Shown here piece after piece: positions 58,333-64,000 of a DNA stretch of 64,000 nt. The notes below the pieces were generated by a model. The model worked only from the letters and a program-made list of their open reading frames with translations. It had not been told where the DNA came from and searched no databases. Origin of the DNA: Monoplex corrugatus (Eukaryota > Mollusca > Gastropoda > Littorinimorpha > Ranellidae); the NCBI GenBank assembly GCA_030674185.1, contig CM060314.1, positions 26,375,391-26,439,390 on the forward strand. Direction: 5' to 3'. Numbering within the stretch: position 1 is the stretch's first letter; every line of letters begins with the position of its first letter. A program made the position numbers and the translations under genes.

Positions 58333-58388
58333 AAAATATTGTCAAAACACAGTGCTGAAATTTTACAACACTGTTTTGACAATATTTT
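58333..58388. repeat. 56-bp hairpin
   Basis: AAAATATTGTCAAAACACAG at 58333 pairs with CTGTTTTGACAATATTTT ending near 58388, around a 14-base loop and with a 2-base bulge. It could be a tiny MITE or a folded intron RNA. Confidence 0.8.
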
Positions 58389-58389
58389 T

Positions 58390-59260
58390 TCATGATTTTT
58401 CCAACCTATTCTATTAAAAGTACACTCAGTGTTCTGAAGCTAACTACAAATCACCAAGTAATCAGTAACATGTTGGTGACTTTAGCTGAAGTGTATACTG
58501 TAGAAATCTCAGGCAGCCATTTTTCACTCACTACCAGTATTCTCATTGTGAATTATGTGGAAAACAGTCCTCTTTTTAGAAGCAGTATGAACTTTACCTG
58601 TACACAATTGCAATCAACCTCGAAGCAGTATGAACTTTACCTGTACACAATTGCAATCACCCTCGATTTTTTTGGCATAAAAACAAACCATCTTGCACCA
58701 CTAGCTACAAAAAGAGTACCAAAACTTAAATTCTGTAATATGCTTATAAATCCAATCAAACAGCAATCATGTGTCAAAGTTTCAAGACTGTGTGTTTTCT
58801 CATTATTGTTCATGATTTTTTTACAAACCTATACAAACCCTCTGTATACGGAAGAACACCAAATGACAAATCAAGTAATCAATAACATGTTACTGATTTC
58901 AGCTTATTTGTATAGAATGTAAACTCTCAAGTAGTTATTATTTAATCTCTACTGGTACTTGCAATTTGATTTATGTGGAAAACAGTCCTTATATGCAATG
59001 GCAACCACCTTCAAATTTATTACCACTGGCAACAAAATGGATACTATAAAGGTTAGAGCTTTGAAACTTTGTAACAGGCTTATTCAATCTTATGTAAACA
59101 ATTCAACAGTGTGTGTTTTGCCATTATTTTTCAACGATTTTTTTTATAAAAATCTATACAAACACCCAGTACACATACTGTGACATAGGAATGTCAAATT
59201 CCAAATCACCCAGTATGAAGTGAGCTAATCAATAATATCACATCTGTTGCCATGAGTTAC
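58390..59260. repeat. Diverged tandem repeat, about 400 bp, two units and a piece
   Basis: GTTCATGATTTTTTTACAAA / CAACGATTTTTTTTATAAAA, TATGTGGAAAACAGTCCT and AATCAATAACATGTTACTG recur in order. Within the first unit, 43 bp (AGCAGTATGAACTTTACCTG) are duplicated at 58580-58666. Confidence 0.75.
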
Positions 59261-59353
59261 ATGATTTAAGTGCTTGTAATAAATTGGTATGTCAGTGTAT
59301 ACTTTATCCAGATAACCACTCAAGATCTAGCAGATGGTGGAGAGAAATCCCTG

Positions 59354-59475
59354 TTAACCCTTTGACTCCTGCATCATGTCCACCAGCATCCCGCATCATC
59401 AACCATGCTAGCAAAGCAAAAACTTAAGCTTATGACTCCCTCACCCTATTAACAAGCTTCCTGCAGAAAGCCGAT
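59354..59475. mobile_element. Foldback MITE, copy 4 (3' truncated)
   Basis: TTAACCCTTTGACTCCTGCA at 59354, the CAACCATGCTAGCAAAGC middle and a broken inner arm; the right end is missing. Confidence 0.8.
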
Positions 59476-59542
59476 TGTATAAAATAAATTTTCTTGAGCC
59501 CACATAAAATACCAGTGTCCTCTAAAGAGACAATACACTTAC

Positions 59543-59665
59543 CTGTATTGCTTTATGTCCAGAAGAGCATTGCACTTCACACAGTCCACGATGTACGATG
59601 GCCAATAAAAGTTCTCACCTCTGGTCAACAGTATTTGTGAGTACCACAGCTTCTCATCTGCCAGG
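59543..59665 (-). CDS. TERF2IP: RAP1 exon, second half of BRCT domain
   Basis: The acceptor ATTTTTAG precedes 59665 and the donor ATACAG|GTAAGT follows 59543; phase 2 in, 2 out. It reads LADEKLWYSQILLTRGENFY then WPSYIVDCVKCNALLDIKQY. A Trp/Ser-Tyr-Ile-x-Asp-Cys motif followed by Asn-x-Leu-Leu and Tyr-Arg is the end of a BRCT fold as in RAP1. BRCT in RAP1 is a protein-contact module. Confidence 0.87.
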
Positions 59666-59762
59666 CTAAAAATGAACACAAAAACCGATACCAGTCAACT
59701 GACTGATCCACAAATCTACTGAGAAAACTTTCAGTCAGCTAGTTGAACAAAAAATCAATACC

Positions 59763-59941
59763 TCAACCCTTTGACTCCCACACCCTATCCACCAGCATCC
59801 TGCATTATCAACCACACTAGCAAAGCAAAAACTTAACCCTCTGACTCCCTCACCCTGTCCTAAAAGCTTCCTACAGGGTGAGGGAATCAAAATATTAAGT
59901 TTTTGAAATTGGCAGATACTGTGCAGGAGTCAAAGGGTTAA
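59763..59941. mobile_element. Foldback MITE, copy 5
   Basis: The left end has TCAA in place of TTAA, then CCCTTTGACTCCCACACCCT; the right end is CAAAGGGTTAA (TTAA 59938-59941). It lies in the intron next to the BRCT exons, 290 bp from copy 4. Confidence 0.85.
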
Positions 59942-60519
59942 TCTAAATTGATTTTTCTTTTCAACAATGGCCTCATGAACAGCAAAAGGAGAACACCACA
60001 AAGAAACAGGATGCCAACTAAACTTTCACAGAAGAACATAAAATTCGAGACTCAGAAAATCACAGTTTATTAAGAAAAGAGTAGTAGAAATCATGGAGGG
60101 TTGACCATCACTACATAGAAATGCTGGCTATGAACTGCTTGCCATCTATAAACAAGTTCTGACATCAAGTGACCACCATACATCTAACAAAGACAGGACC
60201 AGCCATACAGCCAATGCTCATCTTGAAAAGACCTTGGAATGGAAAGGACAAAGCATCAGCAACTTCACAACAAGACTTGATACCTGTAACGATCATTTCA
60301 TTTTAAATTTCATTTGATGAAAAAATGATGGCGTCAAGTATCTATCTACATTCTAAGAATATGACAACCCCTTTCCCCGTTATTTTTGGCTTTGGTTCAA
60401 TTCAATTTTCTTATTCATACTTCAGATAAGGGCACCTCCCTGAGGTATACAGACGGCTGTCCAGAGAGTATGTACACATGTGAGACTGTCTCTGAAGTAT
60501 ATAAAAAAAAGTAATGATA

Positions 60520-60760
60520 ACAATCACTGGCCTCTTTCAGTCTCAAAGGACTATGGACATGCACTACTGGACTGGTTTTCAAGAGTGTAAGCCTGGGCAT
60601 AATTCAGAATCAGTTCAGAGTTTGGTCAAGAGGGATTCATCGCACTTTCAGAATTCCAAAAGCACCAGTACTTATCTGAGCAAGTTCTTGACCCACACAA
60701 AACCCTAATGACTGGCAAGATTGTGGAGAACCTGCTGTGGCCCATGCAGCAGATTTCCCA
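60520..60760 (+). repeat. Interspersed repeat (family D), diverged
   Basis: TTTCAGTCTCAAAGGACTAT and GTGTAAGCCTGGGCATAATT correspond in order to the copy at 61440. Confidence 0.5.
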
Positions 60761-61143
60761 CTACCCATGACATCACTGAGACCAAGGGAGAAACTAAAGC
60801 CAATACCAGCTTGAAGCTAAAACGAGAGAGATGTTTTATCACTATAATAAATATGACAATATAAAATAAGTATAACATAATGCAATGATAAAATCTGACA
60901 CACTCCAGGATATCATTTGATGTACCATCAGTGAAACGAGATGTGTAACTTTTCTTCTTCCTTGTTTTTGTTTTCTTCTTTTATCCGTCCACCTATATGA
61001 TCTTATAGTTATACTATCTATGAATTTTATTTAACATCAATAAATATGACAAAGCCAAGAAACAAGTTGATGGAATTATTGTTTTAGGCAAATACACTTC
61101 AAATCAAAATATCAAAGTTGAAGCAGGCATGATTAACACTCAC

Positions 61144-61190
61144 CAGAATACATTCTTCAAATTTCTGCTGGTTATTTCCCCTCCATGTCG
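61144..61190 (-). CDS. TERF2IP: RAP1 exon, start of BRCT domain
   Basis: The acceptor CATTTTCAG precedes 61190 and the donor TTCTG|GTGAGT follows 61144; phase 0 in, 2 out. It reads RHGGEITSRNLKNVF and the last two bases join the next exon as Cys-Leu-Ala-Asp. HGG followed by a short beta strand is the BRCT Gly-Gly turn. The residues before it (the first BRCT strand and the start codon) must be in an exon further right; none was found up to 64000. Confidence 0.82.
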
Positions 61191-61439
61191 CTGAAAATGT
61201 ATAAAAAATCAGTAACTTATTTTATTAACATGGAAGGACAAAACATAAAAACAATATATACAACAAATATGCTTTTTTCCTTTCCAAAAATTTTGACCAC
61301 TGCAGTCATCCTCGGGGGACTTTCTTCAGTACATATATGTAAACATTAGTATCAAAGCACAAACATATCTAGACTAGTGATAAAGTATTGTCTACTGATC
61401 CCAGAACCTGCATCCCCTTCTTTCACACTGTGTACTCTA

Positions 61440-61720
61440 CCCTGTCCCTAATGACTGCTCTCCTTCAGTCCCTAAGGACTATGGACAGTATGGTGTTGCG
61501 CTGCCATATGAATGCTTCCTGGGCATGATTATGGGCACTATGACAAAGACAGTTTCAGTGTCAGTTTCTCAAGATGATGTCTCTGCGCTCGGAACGAATT
61601 CCATATGCACTGACATCACAGGTGCCATGTGTATGGTGATCATGGAACAAGCCATAAGCCTGCACATAAACCCATGAGCTGGCCAGGTCCTGAGGCCCTA
61701 CCTTGACTATGTTTTACCTA
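61440..61720 (+). repeat. Interspersed repeat (family D), better copy
   Basis: TTCAGTCCCTAAGGACTATG, GCTTCCTGGGCATGATTATG, CAGTTTCAGTGTCAGTTTCT and ATGTCTCTGCGCTCGG form a body I recall from gastropod genomes. Supports the host call. Confidence 0.65.
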
Positions 61721-62207
61721 GTCTACATTTTGTACTGGTATTTTATCAGCCTATCTCTGGAATAATCTTGGTTGCATGTAAATGACATGCGTATCTGTGT
61801 AACTTACCTTCAAAAAAGCGAACATATATATATATATATAAAGTAAATAAATAAATAATTAAAGGTCTGAATCACAACACAACCAGCTATTCTGTATAAA
61901 CTCGTCTCACATGACAGAAAAACACCATCACCACCCAGTCAATGCACAAATGCTCAGCTGTCTATCAACTAGGTGAAGACAATATTTTCTTAATCATAGA
62001 TAGGTATGTAAATTGTAAGTAAGTAGGTAAGCAAGCAAGCAAGGAAGTAAAACAGAAGTAGGCGAATAAATAGATCCAAAATAAAGGAGTATTAGATAAA
62101 TAAATAGGTCAAAGATGAAAATAACAAAGACAACATGCTGCTGCTCATTTTACTCCTTTCTGCAGTACTGGTGAAGCCTAAGATTAAGAAGAGGCATGTT
62201 ACTGTTA
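61721..62207. other. AT-rich sequence, nothing recognised
   Basis: Contains a short (TA)n at 61828 and AAGTAAGTAGG-type simple repeats near 62010-62060. No N-terminal RAP1 exon was found here. Confidence 0.5.
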
Positions 62208-62726
62208 TTTTTGTTTAAAGCCCAGCTTACTGCATTCAGCCATATTAAGACTGTAACCATTTCAAAACACACAAAACTTCAACAGGAAAAGAAAAAAGAA
62301 AAGAAAATTAAGCACACATACCAATACATTTGCCATATGATTTAAGGAGATTCCCCTGGCACTGACAACTCCATCCAATTTATCACATAGAAACATAACC
62401 AAGGATACCAAAATGTGTATAAAAGCAGGCCTAAAATAACTAAAATTGCTTCCACATATCCATTTCCCTTGAGCCAAAAATGCACTCAATACAAGTACCC
62501 AATTATCAATCTTAAGAGAAAGTAATAAGACTTCACTGAACACAAACAAGTGAATGGACCAGCAAGACAGAAAATGATAGGAAGAAATGACAGAAAGCAA
62601 AGGAACAAGGCAGAAACAAACACAGTGACAGACATGAGGACATTTCTAGCCCAAAATTTTCAGGTAGGGATACTATTTATACTGAAAGAGCCCCTGGCAT
62701 CCCCATGGGGGGGGGGGGGGGGGGGG
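62208..62726 (-). repeat. Full-length-looking copy of the 0.5-kb interspersed repeat, ending in a G run
   Basis: GTTTAAAGCCCAGCTTACTG to GGGATACTATTTATACTGAA, matching 28965-29502 over its length. It ends CATCCCCAT then a run of 20 G (62707-62726). Confidence 0.8.
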
Positions 62727-63075
62727 ATATAACAAACTGATCCCCTGATATTCTGATCCATAGTATAGAGTTTATAGAGTGACACTGGTTCAATAAACAC
62801 ACGCCATATGGAGAGTCATGTGTGCACAAACACATATAAAACAAGCAAACGGAGACATGCTGATGCTATACCCTTCAACCCCATCTACTGTCAATGTTCG
62901 CACTTGGTGGAAAAGAAATGATTCAGTGTTCTTAATCTTAGGTGACCCTAGTTTGAGGATACTCTATTCCAAAAATTTCCAGTCTTTGCTTTTTTTTTTT
63001 CCAAAGCTGAATCGTCAGTTTTGAACAACAGATATACTAGATAAGACAGAACAAAAACTAAGAGTAAGATATATC

Positions 63076-63400
63076 ATATATGCCTATTTCTAGCAAGGTA
63101 TCATTATTACTGATGCTTTGCTAGAAATAAGCCTATATCTTGGCAGTTCAAGCTTGAGAACAAGACGTCAGGTACAATGTTTTGTGGATAATTGCTCCTG
63201 TGATCTCCTCCTTTACAAAAGAATGAATTACCAAAGAAGTAGTTCAGTAAACCTAATCACTAATGCCTTGTCATATCATAGGTTCATTGTGATGACTACT
63301 TCTATAGTAATTTATTCTTTTATACAGACTGCTGAGGAGATCATGGAGGCAATTATCTGCAAACATTGCACTTGTTATTGTATCCTCAAGCTTGATCAGC
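63076..63400. repeat. Foldback structure: small hairpin plus a long inverted repeat
   Basis: ATATGCCTATTTCTAGCAA (63079) pairs with TTGCTAGAAATAAGCCTATA (63117). A longer inverted repeat has arms of about 100 bp at 63149-63247 and 63290-63395 (AGCTTGAG, GATAATTGC, TGATCTCCTC and AAAGAATRAATTAC on both). The arms are diverged by substitutions, so it is old. Confidence 0.8.
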
Positions 63401-63644
63401 ACATATCCTACACTGACATTCACCCACCCCTCCACACACGTGTGTATGTGAATCACACACGTGACATTCACATTCAGACATTGAGCGACTGGAAAGGTTT
63501 ATTAAATTGTCCAAGCTGATTTTTCAATTGCTGACAGCAGCTATTGGTTGCTGCATTTAATTATTAATCTGATCATTAAAAACTGGGTGACAGTGCCATT
63601 GCGCTGATATGGTGGTAAGTTCAAATTAACCTCTTTTGGGTGCC

Positions 63645-63673
63645 ACACACACACACATATAATATATATATAT

Positions 63674-63719
<46 letters not shown>

Positions 63720-63730
63720 TACATACATAC

Positions 63731-63787
<57 letters not shown>

Positions 63788-63790
63788 ACA

Positions 63791-63821
<31 letters not shown>

Positions 63822-63840
63822 ACAGACACACACATATAAT
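63645..63840. repeat. (TA)n/(CA)n microsatellite block
   Basis: (CA)n, then (TA)n interrupted by CATACA, a long (TA)n at 63733-63783, then (CA)n. The mirror-like order could form cruciforms. Confidence 0.95.
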
Positions 63841-64000
63841 GAATCATGATGTACATGTATGTATAACATGCACATTCACATCACAACTCATATTAGGAAT
63901 TTTCTTTCCACCAATTCTGCTGGGGAATCCCAATTAGCACAAATCAGAAAGCTTTGTCCATCTACATGAATAATGCATGGGGTCAGCAGCCAATCAGAGT
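63841..64000. other. Window end, nothing recognised
   Basis: No exon or repeat was identified in the last 160 bases. Confidence 0.5.

Noticed and set aside
60022..60330. Possible N-terminal RAP1 exon in 61.2-64.0 kb or near 60 kb
   Set aside because: No frame with a start codon, BRCT first strand and a phase-0 donor was found; the exon is assumed to lie beyond the right edge.

Overview
This is nuclear DNA from an animal, most likely a marine gastropod mollusc (possibly a caenogastropod; this is inference from repeat types I recall from such genomes). It is AT-rich and intron-rich, full of (CA)n/(TC)n microsatellites and minisatellites, and carries tRNA-derived SINEs, non-LTR retrotransposon tails and many TTAA-flanked DNA elements. 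No bacterial, organellar or rRNA sequence was seen.

Two conserved genes run towards each other. On the + strand, exons at about 6.56, 10.65, 13.73 and 16.89 kb encode the C-terminal part of the circadian transcription factor CLOCK: a Gln-rich stretch, then the coiled coil that corresponds to the segment lost in mouse Clock-delta19, then the tail. Splice phases join cleanly. The last exon seems to need a one-base frame change to reach a sensible stop just before a GT repeat. On the - strand, twelve exons from 61.19 kb down to 28.60 kb encode a shelterin/RAP1 protein (TERF2IP): BRCT half-domain, acidic linker, Myb domain, disordered acidic region, basic stretch and C-terminal RCT domain. The first exon(s) must lie beyond the right edge. 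Phases agree at every junction except between the exon at 37.69-38.04 kb and the one at 36.16-36.33 kb. A third, small two-exon gene (72 aa, + strand) sits inside a RAP1 intron, within a 3.26-kb segment bounded by 16-bp terminal inverted repeats.

Most of the window is repeats. TTAA-specific insertions dominate: two near-identical 1.12-kb piggyBac-like elements in opposite orientation (12.4 and 35.0 kb), three other TTAA-bounded elements (3.5, 5.7, 8.3 kb) and five copies of a 180-190-bp foldback MITE, one with a perfect 82-bp palindrome. A Tigger/pogo-like element is at 31.6 kb. A nearly intact CR1/L2-like LINE (48.9-52.5 kb) carries an in-frame 25-residue tandem repeat ahead of its endonuclease. 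Six or more 3' LINE fragments and several SINEs are scattered through introns.

The feature most worth a second look is the link between tandem arrays and splice junctions in RAP1. A 50-bp minisatellite repeats the exon/5' splice site of one exon. A 95-bp array overlaps the acceptor of the Myb exon. A 3.6-kb 45-bp array ends about 20 bp from the acceptor of another exon and carries a consensus donor in most units. UG repeats sit directly upstream of two more acceptors. Introns of CLOCK also hold arrays with splice-like units.
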